NCBI RefSeq assembly: GCF_014898055.3
Contig: NW_023601433.1
Span: forward strand, 85,507,106-85,571,105
DNA length: 64,000 nt
Origin: Talpa occidentalis
Taxonomy: Eukaryota > Chordata > Mammalia > Eulipotyphla > Talpidae
Reading direction: 5' to 3'
The number at the start of each line of letters is the position of its first letter. The stretch's first letter is position 1. The notes under the pieces are model-generated. The model ran no database searches and had not been told where the DNA came from. It saw only the letters and a list, made by a program, of their open reading frames with translations. Made by a program: the position numbers and the translations under genes. This document shows, piece by piece, positions 43,936 through 56,434 of the stretch.

Positions 43936-45429
43936 GCATGAAGGAGGTAAAGCACCAGCACCCACCCAGCTCCATTCCCCATTGGGGAGCACCAAAAGTG
44001 ATCATCAGTGGGGCAGAGACTAATGGCTTTTATTATAATAGTTATATAATTATCTTTAAACTCAGAATCTGCTTTTGGCAAGTGATACTGGTTTTCAATG
44101 ATGGCTGGGACTTAAAGTTTCTTTTCATATACATTTACTGAAATAAATTAGAGGTGAATAAAGACAATATTAAGTGAAAATTAGCACAGATGGAACTTTG
44201 AAAAACTGTGAAGAGGGCCTCAAAAGCCTAAAGTTTGAGGAACATTGAGGTAACATCTGATGCCTGGCACATAGTAGGTGCTCAGTAAAAGTGTATAGTT
44301 TGAGATGAGATGGCATTTGATATTGATTGTGGGCAGCTGGGCCATGAGATTCCAGAGATGCCAGAGGTATGTGCAGTGGATGCCCTGATGCCTCATAAGG
44401 TACTAGAAACCCAGCAGGTGACTCAAGTGGTTCTTGAGAGGAAGCAGGAATCTCAAAGAACATGATTCCAAGAAGTCAGACCCCAGGCAACCCTTCGCAC
44501 TTGAAGCAGCAAATTCTTATACTCTCTGTGGGTCTGGAAAGCTTCCCACCTTGAATACCTGAGCTCACTTGACAGTTGTCATCACTCAGAGCAGGAATGA
44601 GGAGGGGGAGCCCAGGGTTTTAAGCTGCTGTAGGCCACCATGGAAGCTTTCTGCTGGACCTGGAGACATACTCTTCCCTAGAAGAGGACGTCGAAGTTCC
44701 CCCACTTACATGGTTTTTAGGGAAGCAGACAGGAAAGAACACAGTTGGCAGATGTGAAACAAGGATCCTGGGGGTGGTGCCTTCTGGAGGGGGATGTGCC
44801 CCAGCTAAGATGACAAATTCACCCAGTTGCTTCACAGATCTCATGAGATCCTTCATGTAAGTGCTTTGGCACAGTGCCTGGCATGCAGATGGCTCTCAAG
44901 AAATGGTAGTTATGATTATTGTTGTTCATCAACCTACAGACATGAACCAAAGGCTGCCATGTTCCAAGAAAGTCCAATGACTGTCAAATTCCTGACTCTA
45001 CCCACAAAGGTACCTGGGGAGAAAATCCAGGAAGTGAGTCCAGTTTCTTTTCATTCTCTAATGAATTCTCTGGATCATACTCCAGTCACAAAATAGAGAT
45101 GAAAAAAGAAAAAAAAAAAACCTACTCCCTTCTGACAAATGGAGGACTAAAAGGACAATAGAGCTGTACATGGAAATGAAAAATAAACTTGAAGTACTTG
45201 ATTGTATTAAGAGATTTATACTAATAGAAAAATCTAGGTTGGGTTGATAATACACAAAAAGACAAAAAAAAAAAAAAGAGGCAATTGCTAACTTTAGGAA
45301 AAATAAAATGTTGTCATAATCAATAAGGTCCAGTTGTGAACAATATAAACAGTGATCATAATATAAACATTAAATATGAATTCAATATTTTAATAAACGT
45401 TACTAAAGAAGTTAGATTTATAGAAAATT
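43936..45429. other. Unassigned DNA with MIR/L2 remnants
   Basis: CCTGGCACATAGTAGGTGCT at 44263 is an L2/MIR end; 44830-44920 is a sense MIR tail. AT-rich with poly-A patches after 45090. No gene recognised. Confidence 0.5.
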
Positions 45430-45880
45430 TTATAGTACAAACAGTTCTCATACACCCCACACCCATTTTCCCCTATCACTACCACTAACATCTTTTATGG
45501 TAAATATGTTACAATTAATAGGCCAACATTAAGACGTTATTATTAACTAAAGTCTATCCTTTATTCAATTTCCTTAATTTTCCCTAATATCTTTCTTCTC
45601 CAGGATCTCACATTACAATTGGTTGTCATGTCTCCTTAGACTCCTCCTGGCTGTGACATTTTTTCAGACTCTATTTTTGATGATCTTGATAATTTTGAGT
45701 GATACTAGAAGGTCCCTCTGCTGGGGTTTTTGTGATGTTTTCCTCTTGACTAGACCAGGTTATAGAAATTTGGGAAGACGTGCCATTTTCATGATTCCAT
45801 ATCAAGGGAAAAACATCAATATGAGTTATCGCTGTTGATATTGACCTTGATCACCTGACTAAGGTGATATTTATTGACTC
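45430..45880 (-). mobile_element. L1M 3' UTR fragment
   Basis: ACAGTTCTCATACACCCCAC, AAATATGTTACAATTAATAG, TTGGTTGTCATGTCTCCTTA, GACTCCTCCTGGCTGTGACA and CATATCAAGGG follow the antisense L1M 3' UTR, the same region represented at 17270-17870. Confidence 0.82.
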
Positions 45881-47199
45881 CACATTTAAAAGTATGAAAT
45901 AGATAGTAAAAAATGTAATTTCAAAAGTTAAATAGTTTGAAAACTGTTTTTAAAACATGTAGAGAAGTCTGCATGTATATGTGGCCTGTGGAGGAGGTGG
46001 GGTAGTGCTGAGGAAAGAGAAATCTGTGCTTTCAAGAGTTGAGAGACATTAGGTATTTGAATGGAAAAGAATCAAGAAATAACAGAATAACATTTATTCT
46101 GAGTGGTAATACACAGAGTGGAAATACACAGGAAAAAGACTTAAAAAAATTAAGTGTCTGCTTCAGGGAAGTGGGAGTGCAGGGTGAAGAGGACTGGGAT
46201 AGGGACCATAGCAAATACTGACAGTTGACCCACTCAACACCTACCCCAACATCCTTTTCCTTGACTTTCTACTATAGAGGCTGAAAAACTAAAAACAAAA
46301 ACAAAGATTCTCACCTTCCCAAACCCCTTCACAGTTCTGGCCAATAACAAATCAGAAACCTGGAAAGACTTTGCTACCTTCCTGCCTGGAACACAGATGT
46401 GACAGATGGCTTAAAGAGTTGCAGCAGCCCTTTTGTGTCGTGAGGGAAAAGCCAGGAAATGAAAGTAACTTCAGACCTAATGTTGTAGAGCTACTTAACT
46501 AACTGTTCACCTTCGGACGTCTGGTTATGAGCAATAACAAAAAATGCTCAAATCAACTCTTACACGGCATTTTGGTTTTCTGTACTTATGGTCATGTAAA
46601 GTCCAGATTTAAGAACTGTTTGATTTTCCATCAGTGTATCTGCAATATTTTGATGAATATTGAAATTAAATTTAAAAATAGGTCAACAGAGTGTTTAGAA
46701 CTGACTGCAGGGATTGCCTGGCATGAATGTACATGGTTTCCATTATTTTTTGGTCAAGGCTGATTTCCCTTTCTAGTTCCCCCTCTAGCTCCTGGGCCAG
46801 GTCCTCCCAGACTTCAGTTACACACCTCCTTGGCAGTTAGAGGAGAATATTGTAGATATAGTGGCCTCTTTCACAATCCTTATTACATTCCTGTGCTTCA
46901 CATCTTGACATTTATAGATTTTACCTAAAGCTGCAAATTAAGATAATTGTGCTAAGGTCCAATTAATTCAGTTAACTTCCCAGGACAAACACAAGCCAAA
47001 GCTTGATTATGGGATGGAAACCTGAGATGTTTTCTATTGCTTTCTTCTTTCTTTCTGATAAAGCTACAGCATAAAGGTCTCAAAAAGGTTTCCTTAAAAT
47101 CCCCTCTGCCACGTCTCTATTTCTTTAAATAGTGTTGAAACCAATTAATCAAGAATCGGAACCCTCCCTCATCTACTCTAACCTCAAGTCCTGTCTATT
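45881..47199. other. Unassigned AT-rich DNA
   Basis: 46330-46470 (CTGGCCAATAACAAATCAGA, CCTGCCTGGAACACAGATGT) matches the same unnamed old repeat pattern seen at about 10.6 and 11.65 kb. No gene recognised. Confidence 0.4.
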
Positions 47200-47625
47200 T
47201 TATTCCTCAAAATCTTTTGGGACCATCTCCTTTTTGTCTCCTCTGCTACCACCCTGTTCCAAGTTAGATTGGGCGTGTAAGCCTGTGTGGGGCCCATGTG
47301 ATCTGGTTCAAAGGGACCTCTCTTCCCTCACTCTCCTCCACTCTTTCCCGTCCTATCCCAACCACATATGTGATGGCCCCTGGTTCCCTGGAACTTTTGC
47401 CTGGAATGCCCTCCTATTCATGCAACCTCACATGCTTTGCCTTTCACTCTCCCAACTTCTTTTAATCCTTTGGCGCTAACTTAGCACCTCCTCCAGGAAG
47501 CTTTCCTGGAGTCCCATTATTATATAATGAGAGATTGCTGAGGGAAGGATCCAACATTCCCTATTGTAACCCCAGCTGTTGATGTATAGCAGGTACTCAA
47601 TAGAGGTTTGTTGACTAAATGAATG
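47200..47625 (+). repeat. L2 3' end
   Basis: TTTTGCCTGGAATGCCCTCC, CACCTCCTCCAGGAAGCTTT CC and the terminus GCAGGTACTCAATAGAGGTT TGTTGACTAAATGAATG are classic L2 3' sequence. Confidence 0.88.
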
Positions 47626-47794
47626 TTGGTAGACAGAAGAAAACAAGCCAATGCTGCCAGCAAATGGCATGAAGGCCTGTGAGCCTAGGTGTTTTGAGGT
47701 GAGAGACTACCCTCCATGGCAGCCCATACATACTGTTACAAGTGCTTTGGGTTCAGTAACAGTAAATTCAGCTGAGCAGTAACTAAAAATAGGG

Positions 47795-47902
47795 GTTGGC
47801 AAGCTATGAAGCTATAGCCCACAGGGAAAATTTGGCCCTTCAGGAATTTTTGAAAATAAAGTTTTACTGGATCACAGCCATGCCCATCTGTTAACATGTT
47901 GT
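47795..47902 (+). mobile_element. hAT-type DNA transposon fragment (tentative)
   Basis: GGGGTTGGCAAGCTATGAAG and AATAAAGTTTTACTGGATCA CAGCCATGCCCAT match a common non-autonomous DNA transposon pattern. It is cut at 47902 by the SINE and does not resume after it. Confidence 0.6.
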
Positions 47903-48176
47903 GGGCTTCCCTGGTGGTGCAAGGGGTTAAGCATCAGCACTATGAACCAATCCACAGCTACTGCAGCACGAGTCAATCCCTGGCCAGGCAGCTAACCCAC
48001 GTGGCACAGCAGACCTCTCCTGTCTTGCCTGCTGCTCCCCTCAGCAGTGTATTTCAGTAGATCTGCCTTTTCTGTTCCCCACTCTGTCTCTGGTGAACCC
48101 TCTCACACCCCCATACCTCTGGCCTGTACCCCAGTCTGTATGCATAAATAGATAAAAATAAATCTTAAAAAAAAAA
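47903..48176 (+). mobile_element. tRNA-derived SINE with shared 3' flank
   Basis: Full-length sense copy from GGGCTTCCCTGGTGGTGCAA to ATAAAAATAAATCTT plus A run. No clear target duplication at the tail; its 101-bp 3' flank matches that of the SINE at 22045-22320. Confidence 0.9.
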
Positions 48177-48277
48177 GTCAGAGTCTAAAAAGGGTTTGTC
48201 TTTTCCTTCCCCAAAGTTCTACAAAAATACCGGAGTGCCTTCCTTCATCCTGGCTTTGAACTCTGCCCTTTCCTGGG
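48177..48277 (+). repeat. 101-bp sequence duplicated at 22321-22421
   Basis: See partner copy. Beyond 48277 the sequence goes on to ATTAATAAAGCCCAGACCCT (about 48425), an LTR-like poly(A) context, which the partner lacks. Confidence 0.85.
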
Positions 48278-49049
48278 GCCGCTTCTGCCTGTCTGCAGGC
48301 AACGGACCAGAGTTCTCTCTTGTGGGGGCACCTGAACTGTCACCAGGAAAAATAACCCATAAACTAGAGAGGAGAGCTGCTTTCTATGGATTCCTACCCC
48401 TGCTTTACCTCCCTCCCTTCATAAATTAATAAAGCCCAGACCCTCTCTCTGCCTGGCTGCTTTTCAGCTCCACTGAGAGCCCCCTTGCTGACCTGCTGCA
48501 TGCTCCAGGTCTCTGGAGTCGCTCCTCAGTGGAGGCCTTCGAGAGGGAGGTAGAGTGTGGAGCCCCTGCTGAATTTGTGCAGCCTTAGTGTTGAGCCTCA
48601 GTCTTGTCAGGTCTGGTGCCAAGCCCGGTCTCCACTCCAGGGGATGACCAAAGAGTAAATATTCCAGAGAGCAGTATGGACCAGGAACAGGGTCGGTGTC
48701 GAAGATGGGGTTCTGAGAGCTCCTGGAGGGCCCAGTTTACTGCAGCTTCCTATTTATGAAGGGCTTGATTCTGGCTAAAAATGTGGGGTGGAAAGCCCAG
48801 ATTGCAAATCCAGTACCAATTCCTGATCCCGAAACCCTGCCTTTCAGCATCTCACTTATAAAATGGGGGGATATCAGGATGGAATGTTTGGGAGTGATAA
48901 GACATGGAAATTCCTTGGTACAAGGAGAGAACTTGACTTTGTAAAGGTAGCTAGTGGTATGGTTGTTGTTGTTAGAATCATCACAATTATTTTATGATTC
49001 TCCAGGACACCTACCATCCTGCCCTTGGAGAAGCAGCAAGAACAGAGGC
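48278..49049. other. Unassigned, possibly LTR-derived
   Basis: Poly(A)-signal-like AATAAAG near 48429 followed by a C/T-rich stretch resembles an LTR R-U5, but no TG...CA ends with duplications were found. No gene. Confidence 0.35.
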
Positions 49050-49290
49050 TGAGAACACAGGCTCTGCATCCAGTTTCCATGGCTTCAATCCGGCCCCTGT
49101 CATTTCCAAACTGTATGACCTTGGGCAAGTCACTTTTCCCTTCTGTGCCTTGGTTGTTTGATCTTCAAAGTGGTAGTAATAATAGTACCCATTTCACAGG
49201 GCTGTTGTGAGGGTTAAGTAAAATAAGACATGTAGTAGGTTTATAACAGCACCTCGGAAGAGCTGGCACTCACTGATGTTTGCTGTTATG
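49050..49290 (+). repeat. MIR SINE, near full length
   Basis: TATGACCTTGGGCAAGTCAC, TTCTGTGCCTTGGTTGTTTG, ACCCATTTCACAGGGCTGTT GTGAGGGTTAAG follow sense MIR. Confidence 0.92.
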
Positions 49291-51129
49291 ATTCTCCAGC
49301 ACTGGTTTTTCAGTCAATAAAAACTATCATTCATTCAATGTGGGATTTGATCAGAGGTGGGCAGGTAACAACTGGCTCATCTTAAAAAAAGTATGCATGT
49401 CTGTAGGTATAAAAATGTTTTTATCATGCATTTTAATAATATAAAAAAGTCAAGTATAGAATTTCCTAATGATATTTTAATAAATATGAAATTTTGTAAA
49501 AATAATTAAATTTCATTGATTTGTTTTGCTCAACTCCATATCCATCCTCCACCTGTGATTACATCAACCATGATTTGACAAAGGACATGGCACCCTCTCC
49601 ACGGGTGTAATTCTGAGACGAATGTTGATTTTTCATTTACATTAATGAATACGATGAAAGTGAAACAATGAAGACATATGTTGGAACTTTACTCATCCAT
49701 CAGGGATGTGAACAGCTTTTTTGTTAACTGGATCATCATTCTTAAACACTGAGAGAATGTCTCCCCTCACCAGCCCCCCCAGGTATTTGATGCTCTTTAA
49801 AATAAATTTAAACACTTTAAAGTTTACTCTGTATTATTAATATCTTCTCCCGTTCTTTCTTAGGGTTAGATAAACACCCAAAAGTCTGGTTTGTGCAACT
49901 GCCGATTTCTGTGGTATAAATATTCCCACTATGGCCACAGCCAGGCTATCAATGCAAAGTCATTGAACAGGAACCAGTGGTGGCCCCACCTACTGGTACT
50001 ACAGACAATTTAACCCCCAGAGCATAGCTAATAGCAAAATGTATAAAATAATTAGGAAGGGTTGAGCATTATGTATTTATCACCTGGTTTTAATTTAATC
50101 TATTTGAGTGTGAGATTATATAACGTAATTTAAACTAATTGCTCTTTAACAACCAGCATGCAGAATTCTTGAATATTTCATAACCCACTTTCAGGAGTCA
50201 CTGTGAGCTTCCTCCAGCATCCCACTGATTTTGATACCTAAATCCCCAGTGGAAGTTTCAAGAATGAGAAAATGTATTAAATAATTATCAAACATGAGGT
50301 TTTGTAAATTTGGAACAAAGAAAAATTGTTCATAAAAGAGGATTCTCCTTCCAAGATGACATTGTATTTTTCAAAGATGACCACAAAAATAATCTCCTAT
50401 TTTCAGAAGCGTGTTTTGAATCTTGCCATTCCCCTGTTGCAAGGTGGAGTCAGTATCTCCTGCCCTTGAACTGGGAGAACTTGTGGCTGCCTGCATCAGC
50501 AGAGCATGGTGCACATCCCTCTATCACTCTCAAGGCTAGGTCATAAAAAATGGTGCCGTTTCTTCCTTGTGAACAGAAACAGTTGCTCTTGAAGCCTTCA
50601 GCCTCAGATGTGCCGCCCCTGGCTACCCAGACACCGCCATGGTGTGAGGAAATGCGAGCAGTCTGCGCAGAGGCTGCGTGGAAAGGCCTCAGGACGCCAT
50701 GATGTAAGAGAGACGCCCAGGTGGGCCCAGCCCCAGCTCCACGTGCCTCTAAGTGCACGGGAGACCCCTCATGCAGAAGACACTTCGGAGCCCTTCCCAG
50801 AGCCTTGGACACACAAAAGCCTACGTTGAGAGGGCTGTCTGTGAGGACTTAGATAAATGTTGGCAACTGGAGGGAAGGGAAGCCTGTGGTGCAGAGTCTG
50901 TCACCTGGGGTAAAGTGCAAAGGAGGAAGCATATGCGGTGAACTCAGTGGTTCAGTAGAATTTTGAAGGTGTCGCCTGGCTTTTTCTTGCTACCTGTGAT
51001 AAAATGCAGGAGAGAGATGACTAAAGAACAAGCCATTAAATATAAAGCAGTCAGAGCCTGCTGTGATCACAAGCCGGACTGTTTCTTGTCTCCAGCCTCT
51101 CCAGATGGCAAAAAATTCTCAAACTGAGA
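49291..51129. other. Unassigned AT-rich DNA
   Basis: Long AT-rich stretches (49420-49530, 50040-50320). 50420-50940 resembles an old repeat end (GCCATGGTGTGAGGAAATGC). Nothing coding recognised. Confidence 0.4.
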
Positions 51130-51720
51130 AAGGACCTTAGGCTTTTATTACCTGATTTCAAGACTCACTATAAAACTACAGTAATCAAGAGAGTGTGGTA
51201 TTGGTGAAAGAATAGACACATAGATCAATGGAATAGAATAGAGAGACCAGAAATAGACCCACTCATATACGGTCAATTGATTTTCAACCAAGGTGCAAAG
51301 GCAATTCAATAGAGAAAAGATAGTCTTTCAACAAATAGTGCTAGAACAATTGGACACCCATATACAAAAAAAGAAAAGAAAAGAAAGACCTCATCTCATA
51401 CCTAACCTAACGCTCGACACAAAAGTTAACTTGATGCAGATTCTAGACCCAAATATAAAGCACAAAACTATAAAACTTCAAGGAGATGACAGGAGAAAAC
51501 CTTTGTAACTTGAGTTAAGAAAAGATTTCTTATCTAGGACACAAAAACACAAAGCTTTAAAAAACCCCAGATAAATTGGAGCTCATCAAAATTTAAAACT
51601 TTGGCTCTGGCAACAACACAGCCAAGAAAATGAAAAATCTAGAAGTTACTTTCTGGGAGAAAGTATTTGCAAAACACATCTCTTATGAAGGACTGGTCTC
51701 CAAGGTAGGTAGACTTTGAA
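51130..51720 (+). mobile_element. L1 fragment spanning ORF2 C-terminal region
   Basis: Plus-strand frame reads DFKTHYKTTVIKRVWYW at about 51157-51210, matching L1 ORF2 just after its conserved FKTYYKA motif, followed by the usual GATCAATGGAATAGAATAGA and later words. Frameshifted with stops. Confidence 0.88.
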
Positions 51721-52555
51721 AAACTCTCAAACTCAATTTTTCAAAGAAATTCCATTTTATTATAAAACAACCTGATTTAGAATGGGCAAAGGTTTTCTGC
51801 TCTGGCCTTTGCACCTTTCTCAAAAGTAAGCTGTCAAAATAAAAATCAGTTGTCCATTTACGTGTGGGTCTGTTTCTGGACTCTATTCTGTTTTGCTCGA
51901 GCATTCATCCTTACCGTCTGCGTACTGTCATTCTAGACTAAGTCTTGAATTCAGAGAGTGTTAGTTCTCCCACTTTGCTATTATCGTTCAATGTTGTTTT
52001 GGCTCTTCTAGGTCCCTTGCATTTCTGTATGAATTTTTGAATCAGATTATCAATGTCTACAAAAAGAATACCTGCTGGGATTTTCTTCAGGATTGCATTA
52101 AATCTGATATCGCCACAATATCGTCTTCTCATAAGTTTCCATTACTTAGGTCTTCAGTTTCTCTTAACAGTGTTTTGTAGTTTTCAGTTGACAAGTGTAG
52201 CAGAGTTTGGTGAGGTTTATCCCTAAATGCCTATTACTGTTGATGCTGTTGTAAATGGTATTGTTTTTTCAAATTTCCAGTTTCCAGTTGCTCATTGCCA
52301 ATATATAGAAACACAATTGATTTTTGTATAATCTTCTATCTGCAATCCTGCTAAACCCACTTAATAATTCTAGTAACTTTTTTGTAGATTTCATCAGATT
52401 TCACTATATAGAGGATCATGTGATCTGCAAATTTTACTTCTCTTCCAATTTTGATGTTTTTGGTTTCCTTTTCTTGACTTACCAAAGTGGCTAGAACTTC
52501 CAGTACAGTGTTGAATAGAAATGGTGAGAGCAGACACCATATCTCATCCCACATA
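51721..52555 (-). mobile_element. L1 ORF2 reverse-transcriptase fragment, inverted
   Basis: Minus-strand frames read [14 protein letters not shown] and FADHMILY (52351-52581), then FVDIDNLIQKFIQKCKGPRR and LTLSEFKT (51938-52132). These are consecutive L1 ORF2 regions, RT core then post-RT. The catalytic FADD of L1 RT reads FADH here and the frame is broken, so it is inactive. Orientation is opposite to the L1 on both sides. Confidence 0.92.
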
Positions 52556-52738
52556 TAAAAATTAAACCAAATATGGCTCATAGACCTAAATGAAAAAGTA
52601 TAAAATTTTAAAACTTCCTGAAGAGAAAATTTTGTGAGCTTGATTAAGCAAAGATATAGATATATCTTAGATATACCACCAAAAGCATGTCATTTTAAAA
52701 ATGGTTAATTGGAGTTTATCAAAGTTTAATACTTCTGC
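52556..52738 (+). mobile_element. L1 3' fragment in sense orientation
   Basis: ATAGACCTAAATGAAAAAGT, TTTTAAAACTTCCTGAAGAG, CCACCAAAAGCATGTCATTT and GGAGTTTATCAAAGTTTAAT continue L1 3' of the RT region. Abuts the inverted piece at about 52555. Confidence 0.8.
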
Positions 52739-53095
52739 TTGGCTCTCTTGGGAAACTCTCAAGAAGCCCAGCCACCATGTTGTGAGGTAGCCCAAGCAGC
52801 ACTAGAAGTAGCTAACATGGCAAGGACCTAAAGTCCTCATTCTACTGTCCTGATTGAGATGCTGGCCAACAGTTAGCCCCAAGACACCAGCCAGCCATGA
52901 GAGTAGGTCATCTTAGGAGAAGTGGATCTTTTCACGCCCTGTTGAGCTGCTTCAACTGAAGTCCTGTGGAGCTGAGATAAGCTGACCCAACTGAGTTCTA
53001 TCAACATTGCTGATTCATGAGCAAAAGAATAAAAATAGATTTTTTCCAAGCCACTAAGCCATGGGGTAGTTTGTAACACAGTGACCAATAAACAG
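52739..53095 (+). mobile_element. MLT1-like MaLR LTR fragment
   Basis: CCAGCCACCATGTTGTGAGG, GCCAGCCATGAGAGTAGGTC, and the 3' end AAGCCACTAAGCCATGGGGT AGTTTGTAACACAG match MLT1-class LTRs. Sits between two sense L1 segments, suggesting it inserted into the L1. Confidence 0.75.
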
Positions 53096-53766
53096 AAGGC
53101 TTACGTAGAGGTAATTAAACATACTATAAAAATGGCCCAAGAGACAAATAAGAAAAAGATTTACAGATGAATGCTTTAAAGTGTAAAACTTCTGTGTATG
53201 AAAAGGAGCTAGAAACAAATAAAAGACAAGGCTAGAAGTTAAAGACACTCATTTCTGGGCATATACATGGAAGAATTGAAAGCAGAAATTCAAATAGATA
53301 TTTGTGCACCCATGTTATTAGGGGCTTTATTCATAATAGTCAAAAGGAGGAAATAACCCAAATATTCATTGATGGATGAATGGATAAGCAAGATGTGGTA
53401 TATCCATACAATGAAATATTACCCAACCCTGAAAAGTAAGGAAATTCTGATACATGCTACAACATAAATGAGTTTGGAAGACTTCACACTAAGTGAAATC
53501 ACCTAGTCATAAAAGGATAAATGTTGTATAATACCACTTATCTGAGGTCCCTACAGCAACCAGACACACAGAAGCTGAAAGAACAGATGTTGCTATGGGC
53601 TGAGGGGAAGTTTGGGCAGAGTTTCAGGTTGGGATGATGACAAAGTTCTGGAAATGGATGGTGGTGATGGCTGCACACAATGTGAATGTACTGAATGTCC
53701 CTGAACTGTACACTTAAAAATGGTTAAAATTGTAAATGTTATGTTTATCCTTACCACAATAAAAAA
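53096..53766 (+). mobile_element. L1 3' end with terminal poly(A) signal
   Basis: CATTTCTGGGCATATACATG, GGGGCTTTATTCATAATAGT, ATATCCATACAATGAAATAT TACCCAACC, CACTTAAAAATGGTTAAAAT and a terminal CAATAAAAAAC are the classic L1M 3' UTR and end. Confidence 0.93.
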
Positions 53767-54000
53767 CAAACTACATTTTAAAACAAGTAGAAAACTGATA
53801 GGAAAACTGTTGGTAATATATTTGCAAAAATAACTGATCTATTGCCTTTTTTAACATAGGAAAATGATAGAAACATGCAAGGCATAAGAAAAGTGAGAAG
53901 GAGAAATAAAAATGGCTAAGAAAGAACTTTGATGATACAGCCAATCTCCGCAGGGAGTGTTTTTAGGGAGGGTATGGGGTAAGATGTATAGCTGGCGAGT
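53767..54000. other. AT-rich, probably decayed L1
   Basis: A-rich stretch with L1-like words; not assigned separately. Confidence 0.35.
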
Positions 54001-54375
54001 GTGTAAATTAGCAGCTTTCTGGAAGGCAGTTTGGCTGCGTGCATGAAATCTTTTTTAAAAAGTGCCATGACCTCACAATTGCTCTACAAGGAATTAATTC
54101 TAAAAAAGTGGTCAGATAAGATGCAAGGATAGCAATCGAGAATGACTTATAATCAGACAAAGTTTTGAATCAACTCAGAGGGCCATTAAGAAGGGGTTTG
54201 TAAAAGCTGGTACATTTGTGAGCTACTGGGCAACCTTTGGAAAGGATGGCATTCCGTTATATTTATTGACATGCAGGGGTGTTCAGGACATAGTTTAAGT
54301 GTTAAAAAATGCAGAATACGAAGTACTGTGTACAGTGTGGGGGCAGGGAGTGTGTGCGTGGGAATACATTAGATG
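54001..54375 (+). mobile_element. L1 3' UTR fragment
   Basis: CTGGAAGGCAGTTTGGCTGC, CTCTACAAGGAATTAATTCT, AGGGGTGTTCAGGACATAGT and TACTGTGTACAGTGTGGGGG follow the L1M 3' UTR in sense order. Confidence 0.75.
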
Positions 54376-54521
54376 TCTAGAAGACAAGTCTGCCATGCTC
54401 CTTTCTGGGTGAGGAAGCTCCAGATACATTTTCTTTCTTTAATCTTGCTTGGGTGTAACTTTTTTGGGGGGAGGGCACGGGGGGAGAAGGCGATGAGCAG
54501 ACAAATACAGAAAGAACTTTT

Positions 54522-54790
54522 TTAAAAAAAGTTTATGCATACAACAGCTGGGGTACAGACCAGAGATGGGGTGGGGGATGAGAGGATTCACCAGAGACAG
54601 AGCGGGGAACAGAACAGGCAGAATGACTGAAATACACTGCTGAGGGGAGCAGCGGGCGAGATAGGAGAGGTCTGCCGTGCCATGTGGGTTGCTCCCTGGC
54701 TGGCTGGGGGTCAAACTCGTGCTGCAGTGGCTGCTGCGGATTGCTTCACACTGCGGTGCTTAACCCCTTGCACCACCAGGGAGACCCAGG
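54522..54790 (-). mobile_element. tRNA-derived SINE, full length
   Basis: Minus-strand copy ending CACCACCAGGGAGACCCAGG on the right. 13-bp duplication AGAAAGAACTTTT at 54509-54521 and 54791-54803. Confidence 0.93.
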
Positions 54791-54803
54791 AGAAAGAACT
54801 TTT

Positions 54804-55479
54804 ATTTACAACTACAGAGAAGTCCTGGTGGAAACAGAAAATGTTGCCATATTGTCCTCTGGGGAGCCCATCATGTAGATCTTGGCAGATCCAGAAGTGC
54901 CATAAGCAGGGGAATCATTTGACAGAAGAAGAAACTGAGGCTCTGAGAGTTTCAGTGAGCAGACAAGGTGGGAGGGAGGACAGAGTGGGCTCAAGATCAG
55001 ACTTATAAATTCCCAAGCCTATGCTAGAACCATCCTGCTCTGTCTCCCCTGCCTCCCCACCCCTATCTCAGGCTGTCCTCTAGTTTATTTCTTCCTTCTG
55101 TTCCTCCTTCCTGTGCCAGGAATGCAGAGGACACAGGGAGGGGCTTCTGATCTCTGTGTGCACCCCCAGCCCCACTCTGTCTGATCCTACCCTCCTGGGG
55201 TCACAGACCAGAGCATGGAGATGTTCTGGACATCGTTGTTTAACAGCACAACCAGTGCACCCAGAACAAAGTTGGACAGAACAAAGAATTCAAGTGACTT
55301 CTGCACAATGGAAATCTGCAGCCCTTGCAGAGAACATTGCAGGAACCATCTCTAAGACGCATTGACAAGTGAAGAAAGGCAGAATAGATGACAATATAAA
55401 TGAGCCCATTTGGTTATTTTTAAAAAAATGTATAACAGGATCTTAATTTGATTGATTGATCATTGTTATGACAGTATTC
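54804..55479. other. Unassigned DNA with a short MIR
   Basis: Antisense MIR at about 54910-54985 (AGAAGAAACTGAGGCTCTGA). No gene recognised. Confidence 0.5.
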
Positions 55480-56385
55480 TTTTCTATTGAGGTAAATTTC
55501 ACAAAACATAAAATTAACCATTTTAAAGTGAACACTTCAGTTCAGCATTTAGTACATTCACAACGTTGTACAACCAACTAGGTGTGCCTAGAGCTTAACC
55601 TAGCTCCAAAACATGTTCATCACCTCAAAAGGAAACCCTATACCCACCAAACAATCCCTTCCTCCTGGCCACCACCACTCTGCTTTCTGTTGCTAAGGAT
55701 TTGTCTGTTCTGGACATTCCAAATGCTTGGAAGCCCACCTTTTGACCCCTTTTGTGTCTGTCTTTCACTTACATGTGTCAATAAGGTTCATCCATGTGGT
55801 AGCAGGTGTCAGAACTTCATTCTTTTTATGGCTGACTAATATTCCACTGTGTGGGGTCAGCACATTTTCCTTATCCATTCATCAGTGGATGGATACATAG
55901 GTTGTTTCTATCTCTTTGCTATGATTGGAATACTGTGTGAACATTTGTGTACACTATTTGTTTAAACACTTGTTTTTCATTCTTTTAGGTATATATCTAG
56001 GAGTAGAATAGTTGGGTCAGGTGATAATTCTACGTTTCACTTTTGAGGAACTGCTAAACTATTTTCCATAATGACTGTATCATTTTACATTCCCACCAGC
56101 CATGGACAAGGGTTCCAATTTCTCCACATCCTCTTCAATATTTTTTTTTATTTTCTGGCTTTTAAAAATTATTCTAGACTTCCTAATGAGTGCCCATTGT
56201 ATCATCTCATGAAAATTGATATTTGTTCACATTCCCTTAATGACTCATGAAGTTGAATATCGTTTAATGTACTTGTTGGCCTTTCATATAATTTCCTTGG
56301 AAAATTGTTTATTCAAGTCTTTTGACCATTCAAAAAGCAGTTTATTTCTTATTTTGTTGTTGAGGTGTAAGAGTTCTCTATCTGG
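55480..56385 (-). mobile_element. L1 3' region, antisense
   Basis: TATTGAGGTAAATTTCACAA, TTCACAACGTTGTACAACCA, TGGCTGACTAATATTCCACT, TTGCTATGATTGGAATACTG, CATTCCCACCAGCCATGGAC are antisense L1M 3' words in continuous order, over 900 bp. Confidence 0.93.
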
Positions 56386-56434
56386 TTTTTATGCGCATGC
56401 ATGTTTATGGGGAGAAAGACATGTGTGTCAATTC

